Shown: positions 7,420 through 16,473, counted from the stretch's first letter. The stretch: DNA of 37,129 nt from an uncultured Erysipelotrichaceae bacterium (GCA_947649125.1 CANSQL010000025.1:1-37129), one strand, 5' to 3'. Notes: generated by a model from the sequence alone, not told the origin. Made by a program: numbers and translations.

Positions 7420-10400
7420 ATGTGGAAAAAATCGTTGATTTCAATGGCAGTGATAATCATTACCGTATCAATAGGGTACACGTACCAAAATCTACAAAGC
7501 AGTATTAACGCAGAAGAAGCATCTGTTTTCGGAAGGATGGATACAGTCACGGCCGGAGATTCCTACAGCACCAATATAGAGAACGGAGCAGTTTCATGGC
7601 AAGCGATTTTACCTGCTGTAAACAGTTCGGTATATCGGCCTACTGATTGGCTGCTTATGACAGTAGAACCCTACGCCACGAATATAGCTCCTTATCCATC
7701 CGGATATAATACTGTTTTGGGTCTGTACAAAGATTCTAACATAAAACCGATCGTGGCTAATCTTATCCAATCTCTTGAGGACAGTGGATGTGAAAAGGAT
7801 GTTGCGATGATAAGAGATCGCGTATATCAAACTTATTCGGAGCCTACCGCAGCTCAAGCCCCTGAGGAAAGAAAGGTATTTTCCTTGATTGGCTTAGAAT
7901 ATCGACAGAGCTTTGGAGAGAGTGACTTTTCCAAGCTTTATACGTCTTACGAATACTTTTGGGGTAATAATCATGTGCCTTGGGCACATTGTATTATGTA
8001 TAGCTATGGTAGCACAGAACCTTTTGGCGGAGTACCATACAATTATGTTTCATCAGTTCGACCTTCTACTATCTATGATATGTCCAATTATCTATATTCG
8101 GTATCCGGCGATCAAAGCAGTGTGATGGGAGAGCGCTATTCCGTTAAGCAACCGCAAACAACAAACAGAAAAGCGACAAGTACCCCGATGAAAATTCGTG
8201 TAAAGAATAACAGTTATTCTGTGACGAATACGACCGGCAATCTGCATGATAAATATGTTGCCGGAGAATCCATACCTTTTCACTACGATAATGCAGTGGC
8301 AGGCTCTGATAAGCGAGTAGTAATGTTTGTCACCAAAAACAATGAATTTCTATATTATATTCCGATCTCACGAAATACAAACTCAGGAACCTATATGCTG
8401 GATACGACCGGTTTTGCCGCAGGTTCCTATCAAGTGAAATTTGTCGTAGAGGATGTAGCTGACAACGGCTCACCGGTACAGGCATCACCGTATTCACAAA
8501 TCAGTCAATTCACAATCGTTCCGAATGCTTCGGCACTATCATTTGTGAAACAGCCGCAGGCACCGAATACAACCGGCTTTGAAGTAGCTAAAAATGTAAA
8601 TTCCGGCAATCGAATCGGTGAATTACAATTTCAAAACGGAAACGGCAGAAACAGCTTCAGCTTACTTGACAGCACTGATGCAACAGGGGATTATCAAAAG
8701 CTCAAGCTAAAAACAAATGCAGCCGGAGAGCTTGAATTGACATCACAGGGGTATCCGATTGTAACAGTGGGCGATCAAGACTTAGATGCAGGAACGTATA
8801 AATTTCGAATTCAAATAGAGCCTGAAGGAGCATCATCAGACAGTTATATAATTTCTAATAATATTGAATTTACGGTAGTAAAAACAAAGACAAGCATTGT
8901 GTTTGATAATCCCAATACGACTAAGAAATCAATTAGTGAAGCAGCGATAGCTTGGAATGAAACAGCGACTGCAAGTCCGACCGCCGGTACAAGGATAACA
9001 TATTCAAAAACAGGCGGATTTTCAAGCTTGATAGAGATTGATTCCCAAACAGGTGCGATTACGTATAACGGAAATGATGCGTTTAATAAAGTGACAATCA
9101 GGGCTACAGTAGATGATGATCCGACAACTGGGAATGATAATTATGATTCCTCTTATGCAGAAAAAGAAATTGTCATTTATCGTGAGGTGAATGCGAATTT
9201 AATACCTGATTCAGCTTCAAGTGATAATAATGTTCCGACGTTTACAGCGGGACAGACGAATGTGAAAGGAAACGGAAAGATAGGAACGATCAGAGGAAGT
9301 GAAGGAACACCGGATACGATCGGCGGCAGTCAAACGACCTATAGCTATGAGCTGATCAACGGACAGGATTCAGGGATGTTTCAGGTGAATGCGAGTGGGT
9401 TAATCACAGTAAAGGCAGGCTCAGAGCTGGGGGTAGGAAGCTATCATTTCAGTGTGAAGGTCTCTGATAAGTGGAGCAGTAAGACTGTTGATGTAACAGT
9501 GAATGTCGGGGTAGCGAACGCAGAGGCTTTGAAATTCTATGAAAACAGTACCTCAAATATCGCGATATCCACAAAAAGTGCGAGGGCAACCGATACGAAT
9601 GTAAGTGTATATGCGACAGTTAAGGGCAGTACGAATCAGAATCCGGTTAAATATCGCATTGAGGACGGCTCAACGAATATCATTGAGGTAAATGAGGTCA
9701 GCGGCGCAGTGACGATTCACGGTGTAGGAACGGTAACAATCGTCGCAGAGAAAAAGGGCGGAACAGGGCAAGCGGATGCACAAGCTAAGCTCACCTTTAC
9801 CGTTATAGCCGGAACACAGAATTTTATCTATACAGATGATGCGGGAAATGAGCTGCCGAAAAGCGGTAATAATTATTCGGCGAAAACAGACACATACGCA
9901 CCAAACAAAACCTTTCAGCTCTATACGGCAGGTAATCCTACAGGAAGTAGTGTAACATATCAATTAAAGGCAGGAGCACCAACCGATGTGATATCGGTAG
10001 ATGCAAGCGGGCTTGTCACAATACTAAATGCCACACAAACCGCACAAACAGGCAAGGTTATCGTTCAGGCAACGAGTCATGATCCTACGGGAAATTATGA
10101 GGATAAAACAATCGAGCTTCCGATCAATATCGATAAAGGTACAAGAACAATAGCCTTTGCGGAGAATCCAATCTATGTGGTGAGCGGTAAAGGAAAGGTA
10201 GTGCCTGTCACAGAGGTAGATGGTGTAACGGACACTGACGGTGATGTACTCATAGAAATTGACAGTAACGAGGATCATACGATTGCGTGGACAAACGACA
10301 ATAAAACGATTGATTATAACTACAGCGGCGAAGAAGGCAAGGACATCAAAATCCATGCGACGAAACCGATGAATCGAAATTATAAGCTTGCGGAAGCAGA

Positions 10401-12618
10401 CGGCACTCTGCATATTATGGGGCCTGATGAAAGCATGTTGGCAATCACAAGTCCGGGGCAAATCATTTACGGCGACCACTTCACAATACGAAGCACGCAG
10501 TTTGATGCGGATAGTACGAATGTACAATACACATTCGAGGTTGATAAAACAACGTATATCTCAAGTCCAACGGTAAGTGGAAACAGTGCACAGTTTGATG
10601 CGCTGAAGGCAAGCGGTACAAATAAAACAACCGTAACGGTGACAAGAACAGCGAACGGAGAAGCACCGCTAAGTAAAAAGGTACAGGTAACGGTATTACC
10701 TAAGCCGATTGAAATCATGATTGATGATAAGGAGAAGCTAAAGGGAGAACAGAATCCAAGCTTGACGTATCAAGATTTCAGAAATAACTTAGTTTCATGG
10801 AACGGTGTACAGGACAGTATACAGGAAAATGATATCAAGTTAAGCACGACCGCAAAAACAGACAGTAATGCAGGAACTTATCCAATTAAGGGAGACAGCG
10901 CAGCATTGAACAGAGTTTATCCAAACTACAGCTTTACATTTAAGGAAGGAACTTTGACGATCAATGAGGAAAACATTGAGGATGATTGGTATCATGTAGA
11001 GCTTGATGATGAAAATAACACATCTTATACAGGCATTTGGACAAATAAGGATGTAGTCATCGTTACCGATCACAATGAATATATCAATTTATCCTTAGAT
11101 CAAAGCGCATGGAAGCCGAATCAAATAACGATTTCAAGAGAAGGCGAAACCAATCAGGACTTTTGGATGAAAAAAGACAGCGGAGCAATTACCAAGGTAA
11201 AACAGGAAATCATCAGAATTGATAAGACAGCACCGAAGGTCAAAAACATCAAAGCGAAGGATTCAAATAATAAGCTTCAAGATATCATCAATAAACTAAG
11301 CGGCGGAATCTTCTTTAAACCGGGAACAGCGTTTGAGATAACGACAAGTGATACAAAGGATGACTTAAAGGTCAGCGGAACTAAGGAGATAGCTTATAAG
11401 GTCTACAAAACAGAGGCACAATCAAGAGCCGGAGATGAATTAATCAAGGAAGGCAGCTTAACCGTCACAAATGAAAAGGCAAGTATCACGATCGGTGAAA
11501 CAAGCGGAAGCTATCGAGTATGTGTAACAGCTACAGATAGCGCCGGTAACACAAGCACAGAAAGCTGTCATGAGGCAGAGCTAAAGAAAATCGATGTGGA
11601 TGTAGACAAAGACGGCAAGCCAGATTTCAATGATCCTGACGGAGATGGCTGTCCTGATCTAAACATCAAATGGAAAGACCCAAATGATGAAACCAAATGG
11701 ATCGTAATCAACGGTGATCGCAACAATGATAAGATACCGGATTTAAATATCGACAGTGACGGGGATGGTATTCCCGACTTAAATATCGATACAGATAATG
11801 ACGGTAAGCCTGATTTAAATCTGGTGATATTAAAGAAAACGGATTGGAAACCGACCAAGTGTGTATCGGTAGATATCGATAACAATATCTTGGAGGAATA
11901 CTGCACAGGTACAAGCGTGAAACCAAAAATCAATATCGATACCGACAATGACAGAGTACCGAATATCAATATCGACACAAACGGGGATATGAAAGCCGAC
12001 TTTAATATCTCCAAGGATAATCAAACACCGAGTATTAACATCGGAACTGTGCATACACCTTGGACCCCGAAAAAGGATTACACCTATCAAGGCTTTAGCT
12101 ATGATACAGATAAAGAGTGTAAGCCATATTTGAATATTGATTCCAATGGTGACGGACGACCCGATATTAATATTGATATCGACGGAGACGGGAATCCCGA
12201 CATTAATATCGATATTGACGGCGACGGCATACCGGACACCAATATTGATGGTGATGGAGATGGAGTACCCGATATTAATGTTGACACCGATGGTGACGGA
12301 ACACCGGATGAAAACATCAAGGATATCACGGAATGGAAGCCCAACAAAGACGTTGACGGCGATGTACCATACGATACTATGATATTCGATGAGGAACAGG
12401 AAAAACCGGATGAACCAACCAAACCCAAGAATGATACCGATGTAAAGGGCAGCTATTACCCGGGTGATAATAATGGAAACAACCTTATGTATAATGTCGG
12501 CGGTGCGATTACCGGAGATTCAACCAATCTTTTACTGTATCTCAATTTCCTATTATTCAGCATCGGATTGATAGGCTATCTGATATACAGAAAACAAAAG
12601 GATACATTTCATAAATAA
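7420..12618 (+). CDS. Giant multidomain surface protein (gene 3 of tandem array)
   Basis: The ATG at 7420 follows AAGGAAGG at 7401-7408 and opens a signal peptide (MWKKSLISMAVIIITVSIGY). The other nearby ATGs (7409, 7413) are out of frame. The product has 1732 residues. The head (about 35-260) is unlike that of gene 2 in sequence but has a comparable VSSVRPSTIYDMSNYLYS motif, so it may share the fold. An Ig-like domain, a cadherin/Ig-like stalk clearly related to gene 2, an MBG-type repeat, the calcium-loop array and the hydrophobic tail follow. It differs from the paralogs in the C-terminal block by a small change (DETKW for ETNQW), a shorter Pro/Lys spacer, and an extra NGNNLMY stretch just before NVGGAITGDSTN. 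It is a probable surface adhesin; the ligand is unknown. Confidence 0.9.
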   Translation: MWKKSLISMAVIIITVSIGYTYQNLQSSINAEEASVFGRMDTVTAGDSYSTNIENGAVSWQAILPAVNSSVYRPTDWLLMTVEPYATNIAPYPSGYNTVLGLYKDSNIKPIVANLIQSLEDSGCEKDVAMIRDRVYQTYSEPTAAQAPEERKVFSLIGLEYRQSFGESDFSKLYTSYEYFWGNNHVPWAHCIMYSYGSTEPFGGVPYNYVSSVRPSTIYDMSNYLYSVSGDQSSVMGERYSVKQPQTTNRKATSTPMKIRVKNNSYSVTNTTGNLHDKYVAGESIPFHYDNAVAGSDKRVVMFVTKNNEFLYYIPISRNTNSGTYMLDTTGFAAGSYQVKFVVEDVADNGSPVQASPYSQISQFTIVPNASALSFVKQPQAPNTTGFEVAKNVNSGNRIGELQFQNGNGRNSFSLLDSTDATGDYQKLKLKTNAAGELELTSQGYPIVTVGDQDLDAGTYKFRIQIEPEGASSDSYIISNNIEFTVVKTKTSIVFDNPNTTKKSISEAAIAWNETATASPTAGTRITYSKTGGFSSLIEIDSQTGAITYNGNDAFNKVTIRATVDDDPTTGNDNYDSSYAEKEIVIYREVNANLIPDSASSDNNVPTFTAGQTNVKGNGKIGTIRGSEGTPDTIGGSQTTYSYELINGQDSGMFQVNASGLITVKAGSELGVGSYHFSVKVSDKWSSKTVDVTVNVGVANAEALKFYENSTSNIAISTKSARATDTNVSVYATVKGSTNQNPVKYRIEDGSTNIIEVNEVSGAVTIHGVGTVTIVAEKKGGTGQADAQAKLTFTVIAGTQNFIYTDDAGNELPKSGNNYSAKTDTYAPNKTFQLYTAGNPTGSSVTYQLKAGAPTDVISVDASGLVTILNATQTAQTGKVIVQATSHDPTGNYEDKTIELPINIDKGTRTIAFAENPIYVVSGKGKVVPVTEVDGVTDTDGDVLIEIDSNEDHTIAWTNDNKTIDYNYSGEEGKDIKIHATKPMNRNYKLAEADGTLHIMGPDESMLAITSPGQIIYGDHFTIRSTQFDADSTNVQYTFEVDKTTYISSPTVSGNSAQFDALKASGTNKTTVTVTRTANGEAPLSKKVQVTVLPKPIEIMIDDKEKLKGEQNPSLTYQDFRNNLVSWNGVQDSIQENDIKLSTTAKTDSNAGTYPIKGDSAALNRVYPNYSFTFKEGTLTINEENIEDDWYHVELDDENNTSYTGIWTNKDVVIVTDHNEYINLSLDQSAWKPNQITISREGETNQDFWMKKDSGAITKVKQEIIRIDKTAPKVKNIKAKDSNNKLQDIINKLSGGIFFKPGTAFEITTSDTKDDLKVSGTKEIAYKVYKTEAQSRAGDELIKEGSLTVTNEKASITIGETSGSYRVCVTATDSAGNTSTESCHEAELKKIDVDVDKDGKPDFNDPDGDGCPDLNIKWKDPNDETKWIVINGDRNNDKIPDLNIDSDGDGIPDLNIDTDNDGKPDLNLVILKKTDWKPTKCVSVDIDNNILEEYCTGTSVKPKINIDTDNDRVPNINIDTNGDMKADFNISKDNQTPSINIGTVHTPWTPKKDYTYQGFSYDTDKECKPYLNIDSNGDGRPDINIDIDGDGNPDINIDIDGDGIPDTNIDGDGDGVPDINVDTDGDGTPDENIKDITEWKPNKDVDGDVPYDTMIFDEEQEKPDEPTKPKNDTDVKGSYYPGDNNGNNLMYNVGGAITGDSTNLLLYLNFLLFSIGLIGYLIYRKQKDTFHK

Positions 12619-12624
12619 AGCAAC

Positions 12625-12662
12625 ATGAATCGGAGCGCACAACCAACCACGCTCCTTTTCAT
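12625..12662 (+). terminator. Intrinsic terminator after gene 3
   Basis: GGAGCG (12632-12637) pairs with CGCTCC (12650-12655), extended by ATGAA/TTCAT at the base and followed by TTTTC. It closes the surface-protein array. The inverted 88-bp unit is absent here. Confidence 0.75.
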
Positions 12663-12737
12663 TATGATTTGAGAAATCAACAGGATTGACATTCGCAATT
12701 CTCCATATTACAATACATGCAGAAATGAGGAAACACT

Positions 12738-13490
12738 ATGATTACCTTTATTGCCCCAACCAAAAACATGAAGCCGACCGCGGGCACGCTGCCGATGACT
12801 TTGCCTGAATTCTGTGTCGAGGCAGAGGAGCTTACCGAGCTGATTCAATCCTATAACGATGAAGCAGTTATGAATATTATGAAGGTCAACGCAAAGCTGG
12901 CGCTTCAAACACAGGAACGCTTTCGCAATATTCGCTTTGATTGTAAAGGAACACCGGCCCTGCTTACTTATTCCGGGCTCGTTTTTCATTCTATGCACAC
13001 GGAAACATGGAAGGAAGCCGATATCCTGTATGCTCAAGATCATCTGCGTATTGTCTCCGGTCTGTACGGCATCGTAAAGCCGTTAGACAGTATCTATCCC
13101 TATCGATTGGAAATGCAGGCCAAAGGCTTATCACAACGAATTGATAATCTATACAGCTACTGGAGTGATTCATTAATGCGCTCCATACGAAAAGACAACA
13201 ATGATCACATCTATATCAATTTAGCCAGTAAGGAATACAGTCAAGCTATTTCACCTTATCTCAATAAAGAGGAACAAATGATAACGATTGATTTTCAGGT
13301 GATTAAAAATCATATGCGTAAAACGATCACTACCTATGCGAAAACCGCACGTGGCAATATGGTAGAATATATCATGAAAAATCGTATTGATGACCCTGAA
13401 CAACTGAAACAGTTCCATATCGATCATTGGTATTATGAAGCATCACTTTCCGAACATAATCATTATGTGTTTCTAAAAGAAGTCATATAA
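12738..13490 (+). CDS. yaaA: Peroxide stress protein YaaA (DUF328/UPF0246)
   Basis: The 250-residue product has the family's usual length. It carries the conserved signatures TPALLTYSGLVF (about 74-86), the SGLYGIVKPLDSIYPYRLEM block (about 107-126), NLYSYWSD, INLASKEYS, and the AKTARGNMVEYI motif near the C terminus. In Escherichia coli YaaA limits intracellular iron and DNA damage under hydrogen peroxide, and the family fold has a DNA-binding-like surface; the biochemical activity is not settled. It is cytosolic. The ATG has GAGGAA 8 nt upstream. It lies between two terminators and appears to be a single-gene unit. Confidence 0.92.
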   Translation: MITFIAPTKNMKPTAGTLPMTLPEFCVEAEELTELIQSYNDEAVMNIMKVNAKLALQTQERFRNIRFDCKGTPALLTYSGLVFHSMHTETWKEADILYAQDHLRIVSGLYGIVKPLDSIYPYRLEMQAKGLSQRIDNLYSYWSDSLMRSIRKDNNDHIYINLASKEYSQAISPYLNKEEQMITIDFQVIKNHMRKTITTYAKTARGNMVEYIMKNRIDDPEQLKQFHIDHWYYEASLSEHNHYVFLKEVI

Positions 13491-13495
13491 TCAAC

Positions 13496-13562
13496 AAGTG
13501 CGGTTAATAAGCATACATATCTGTTCTTCATTAAACATATGCTTGTATAACAGCACTTTTTC
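13496..13562 (+). terminator. Terminator after yaaA
   Basis: AAGTGC (13496-13501) pairs with GCACTT (13553-13558), with AAGCATA (13509-13515) and TATGCTT (13538-13544) inside, followed by TTTTTC. Confidence 0.7.
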
Positions 13563-13585
13563 TTAGTCGGAAAAGTTAAAAGGAC

Positions 13586-13614
13586 TTCACAAACAAAGGA
13601 AAAGTGCTTATAAT
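13586..13614 (+). promoter_or_regulatory. Sigma-A-type promoter for the ybjQ-yhfC pair
   Basis: TTCACA (13586-13591), a 17-nt spacer, and TATAAT (13609-13614) lie 31 nt upstream of the ATG at 13646. Confidence 0.75.
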
Positions 13615-13645
13615 TAAAAAGTGAATATGAAGGAGGACATTAAGA

Positions 13646-13957
13646 ATGTTAATTGTAACTACAGAAATGATTTCAGGAAAGGATTTTGAAACACTGGGCT
13701 TAGTAAAAGGAAGCACAATTCAGTCAAAGAATATCGGCAAGGATATCGGAAGCTCATTCAAGACCTTGGTAGGCGGAGAATTAAAGGCTTATACCAAAAT
13801 GATGGATGAAGCAAGAGCCTTAGCGACAAAGCGTATGGTTGAAGAAGCAGAGGGTATGGGCGCAGATGCCATCGTATCATTCCGTTATTCCAGCAGTTCG
13901 GTAATGGCGGGAGCGGCTGAAGTCATTGCTTATGGAACAGCGGTCAAATTAAAATAA
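13646..13957 (+). CDS. YbjQ/UPF0145 family protein
   Basis: The 103-residue product matches the small YbjQ (UPF0145, 'heavy-metal-binding') family in length and motifs: an N-terminal strand ending VTTEMISGKDFETLGLVKG, the central GGELKAYTKMMDEAR, and AEGMGADAIVSFRY near the C terminus. Family members form pentameric rings; the role is unknown and metal binding is only presumed. GAAGGAGG lies about 8 nt before the ATG. The stop codon overlaps the next start by one base (TAATG), so translation is probably coupled to the membrane protein that follows. Confidence 0.9.
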   Translation: MLIVTTEMISGKDFETLGLVKGSTIQSKNIGKDIGSSFKTLVGGELKAYTKMMDEARALATKRMVEEAEGMGADAIVSFRYSSSSVMAGAAEVIAYGTAVKLK

Positions 13958-14721
13958 TGAATGATTCGTTTGTGATTGCGGTTGTTTTAGTCTTAACGAT
14001 AGGTATGATGCTTGCGGGAGTGATTATGCTGCATCGCCGTTTTCCGGGAAGCTTCGGAATAGTGGTGGCAGGAGGCTTGGGCTACTTTTTTACCCAGGTT
14101 CTGCTGCAGCTTCCGCTCATTCCGATGCTTGGCTTAGCTCAAGGAAGCAGTATCCCGATGCTTGTATGTGTCGGTTTGTTTACGGCATTACTCACAGGCG
14201 CAGCACGTTATTTGATTGTGCGTGCTGCCTTAAGCGATAAGCTGAGCTGGGGTGCTGCGCTCAGTGCCGGAATCGGACACGGCTTTTGTGAAACGCTGTT
14301 TCTGTTTGTCGGCTTCTATTTTATACAGCTTTTGTTTATGCAGGCAGGAGCAGAAGTCGATGAACAAGTGCTGGATATGCTGTTTCAGCGTCCGCTGTCT
14401 TATCTGTTGGTTGATTTTGCGGCACAGATCGGTGCAGTCTGCTCCCATATCGCAATGTATTTGGTAATCGTTCGCGGTTTCTTAAAAAAGCAGGAAACAA
14501 AGGCACTGTTGCTTGTATGCGGCTTACAGGCATTGTATACTTTCTTTAAGTATTATATTCTTTCGGCCGACCAAAGCATTTGGATCAACGGCGCAGGAGC
14601 GATATTGATCGGCCTGTTGTCTTTCATTTATATCCTGCAGACATATCAAGCTATGAGTAAGCTTAAACAAATTGATTTTGAAAAGGATGCAGGAGAAACT
14701 GCCTTAGAGGAAGGCTATTAA
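13957..14721 (+). CDS. YhfC-like polytopic membrane protein (DUF2324 family, possible inactive intramembrane protease)
   Basis: The 254-residue product has about seven hydrophobic segments spread from residue 5 to about 230 and a charged cytosolic tail. GIGHGFCETLF near residue 107-117 resembles the conserved GHG...E motif of YhfC-family putative intramembrane metalloproteases. In place of the acidic EE..R motif expected just upstream it reads LTGAARYLIV, so the Arg is kept and the acidic pair is not. Another His sits in AVCSHIAMYLV. The assignment rests on recognised motifs, not a search. It overlaps the YbjQ-type gene by one base, and the two are likely a functional pair. Confidence 0.7.
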   Translation: MNDSFVIAVVLVLTIGMMLAGVIMLHRRFPGSFGIVVAGGLGYFFTQVLLQLPLIPMLGLAQGSSIPMLVCVGLFTALLTGAARYLIVRAALSDKLSWGAALSAGIGHGFCETLFLFVGFYFIQLLFMQAGAEVDEQVLDMLFQRPLSYLLVDFAAQIGAVCSHIAMYLVIVRGFLKKQETKALLLVCGLQALYTFFKYYILSADQSIWINGAGAILIGLLSFIYILQTYQAMSKLKQIDFEKDAGETALEEGY

Positions 14722-14750
14722 ATCGATAAATCAAGGCTTATAAAAAAATA

Positions 14751-14817
14751 CGATATAGATACCAAAGAAGCACAACAGTCACTGATGAGGTGCTAACCAA
14801 TCTATACGTTTTTTTTA
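14751..14817 (+). terminator. Branched hairpin plus T-run ending the ybjQ-yhfC transcript
   Basis: TATAGAT (14754-14760) pairs with ATCTATA (14800-14806), extended by CG/CG across a bulged A. An inner AGCAC (14769-14773) pairs with GTGCT (14790-14794). Nine T follow. The internal complexity is greater than usual for a simple terminator. Confidence 0.65.
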
Positions 14818-15208
14818 TTTATTATCAGACTGTCAAGTGCTTACGCTTTGTAAACTTCATATAATAAACAAGTGTAATGAAAAGAATTTCATATAAGTAA
14901 AATAATCGATTTAAGGCTTGATTATCGCTTTTTGTACTTGTAAAACGAGTATGATTGATATTGTTGATAAAATGCTTGAATCATATACTTTGAATTAATT
15001 TTTATGTTATAATTTGTTTCGGGAAACTGAAAATAAGGGGATTAAAAGAATAGGGAAAAGAATACGAAAAGTGTAAGAGAAGAATAGGGAGAGGCTCTTT
15101 GATCAATGATGTTGACTTAACATACACTGTAAGTATATGACAGAAGAAGGGCAAAGGGCATCAAGACTCAGGGTTGAAAAAGTTTTAAAACTGGAAAGGA
15201 GAAAGCAC
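14818..15208. other. Intergenic region upstream of the LRR gene
   Basis: This AT-rich stretch has no convincing gene. It holds an extended -10 element TGTTATAAT (15005-15013), and a second possible promoter TTGACT (15112-15117), 16-nt spacer, TATATG (15134-15139). A purine-rich 5' leader of about 190 nt would follow the first. Confidence 0.5.
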
Positions 15209-16042
15209 ATGGCAGTAATTAATAATGATGAATACGGAATCCAAGATCCGCAGCTATATGAGCTGTTGTTGAATAAATTCGGCAACGGTATGTTCGGGAA
15301 AAAACTGCGTGATGAAGCATTGGCTGAGGTCAAGGATTTAACGATCGTCAATACACAGATATCCGATTTGTCATTCTTACGCTTCTTTCCTAATTTAGTA
15401 CAGCTTGATGTTCATTCCAACGAGCTTGTTTCATTAATGGGACTTGGCTTTGTACCGCAACTGCGACGATTAAAAATCAGTGATAATCCGTTGATGAAAA
15501 TCACTTCGGTAAGGGATTGTATCAGCCTTGAGGTTTTGGATATCAGCGGTTGTGCCGTCAGTGATTTAACCCCGTTATCTAATCTGACGAATTTGAAGTT
15601 GTTACGCGCAAGTAATTGTAATGTTTCCGATATGGAGCCGTTATCGGATTTAGTGAAACTGGAGCTTTTGGTGGCCGATCATAATCATATCAATGATTTA
15701 AAATTTCTGCGCCATATGGAAGCATTGAGTGAGGTTGACTTCGGCTATAATCAGATTGAAAATGTTTTTTCACTCTTGCGGCTTCCGATGTTGACAAGAA
15801 TCAATTTGGAATATAATGCGATTGATACGTTAAGAGGCTTTCAGACGATGGAGGATTTGTGCTATTTGAATGTGCGAGGCAATCGCTTGAGCGGCGATTT
15901 GAATGTGTGGTACGATACACTATTCTTTGTCGAACAGCTTATTTTGACCGAGGATGATTATCATTATCAGATGGATGAGGATTATGAAGCTTCTTTGTAT
16001 GAGTATGAGCATAAGGAGCAACAAGAAGGTGATTCACAATGA
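15209..16042 (+). CDS. Cytosolic leucine-rich-repeat protein
   Basis: The ATG at 15209 is preferred to upstream in-frame starts because GGAAAGGAG lies about 8 nt before it; that gives 277 residues. Residues about 45-245 form eight or nine LRRs of the SDS22/internalin type, with repeated LxxLxxxxNxIxDLxxL patterns (for example LVQLDVHSNELVSL and LTRINLEYNAIDTL). A short N-terminal helical part precedes them and an acidic Tyr/Glu-rich tail (residues about 250-277) follows. There is no signal peptide, membrane segment or sorting motif, so unlike internalins it should act inside the cell, probably in protein binding. Its stop overlaps the start of the next gene by 4 nt (ATGA), pointing to co-translation with the DUF523 protein. 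Confidence 0.85.
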   Translation: MAVINNDEYGIQDPQLYELLLNKFGNGMFGKKLRDEALAEVKDLTIVNTQISDLSFLRFFPNLVQLDVHSNELVSLMGLGFVPQLRRLKISDNPLMKITSVRDCISLEVLDISGCAVSDLTPLSNLTNLKLLRASNCNVSDMEPLSDLVKLELLVADHNHINDLKFLRHMEALSEVDFGYNQIENVFSLLRLPMLTRINLEYNAIDTLRGFQTMEDLCYLNVRGNRLSGDLNVWYDTLFFVEQLILTEDDYHYQMDEDYEASLYEYEHKEQQEGDSQ

Positions 16043-16473
16043 GATATATTGTCAGCGCCTGTTTGATGGGCGCAAATTGTAAGTACAACGGCGGTAACAA
16101 TTATCAGCGAAGACTCAGCGCATATCTGAAAAATCATACGTTTCGCTGCGTATGCCCGGAGGTCTTGGGCGGCTTGCCGACACCGCGCTTAAGTGTAGAA
16201 ATACAAAACGGGCGCATGATCAATACGGCAAATGAGGATGTCAGTGAAGCGTTTGAAAAAGGAACTGCGGAAGCATTAGAAATCACTGCCGATTTTCAGC
16301 CGGATGCGGTAATCCTTCAATCTCGAAGTCCTTCCTGCGGTGTAAATAAGCGTTACAGCGGAAATTTTGACGGAAAGCTGATATCGGGAAGCGGTATTTT
16401 TGCCCAAGCTTTAATGGATTCGGGATATAGGGTGTATGATGTTGAAGAATTTTTATCCCAATTCAAAGAGTAA
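16039..16473 (+). CDS. DUF523 family protein, TudS-like iron-sulfur desulfidase
   Basis: The 144-residue product has all the hallmarks of DUF523: SACLMGANCKYNGG with Cys8 and Cys14, CPEVLGGLPTPR with Cys39, SRSPSCGVN with Cys100, and a glycine-rich GSGIFAQAL segment. Characterised members (TudS) hold a [4Fe-4S] cluster on three of these cysteines and remove sulfur from 2-thiouracil. That reaction is inferred here from family membership and the preserved cysteines. It is cytosolic, and it starts inside the stop of the LRR gene (ATGA overlap). Confidence 0.88.
   Translation: MRYIVSACLMGANCKYNGGNNYQRRLSAYLKNHTFRCVCPEVLGGLPTPRLSVEIQNGRMINTANEDVSEAFEKGTAEALEITADFQPDAVILQSRSPSCGVNKRYSGNFDGKLISGSGIFAQALMDSGYRVYDVEEFLSQFKE

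Noticed and set aside
14782..14789. CTGATGAG resembling a hammerhead ribozyme core
   Set aside because: No matching GAAA core and no stems in the required arrangement; it is the loop of a terminator-like hairpin.
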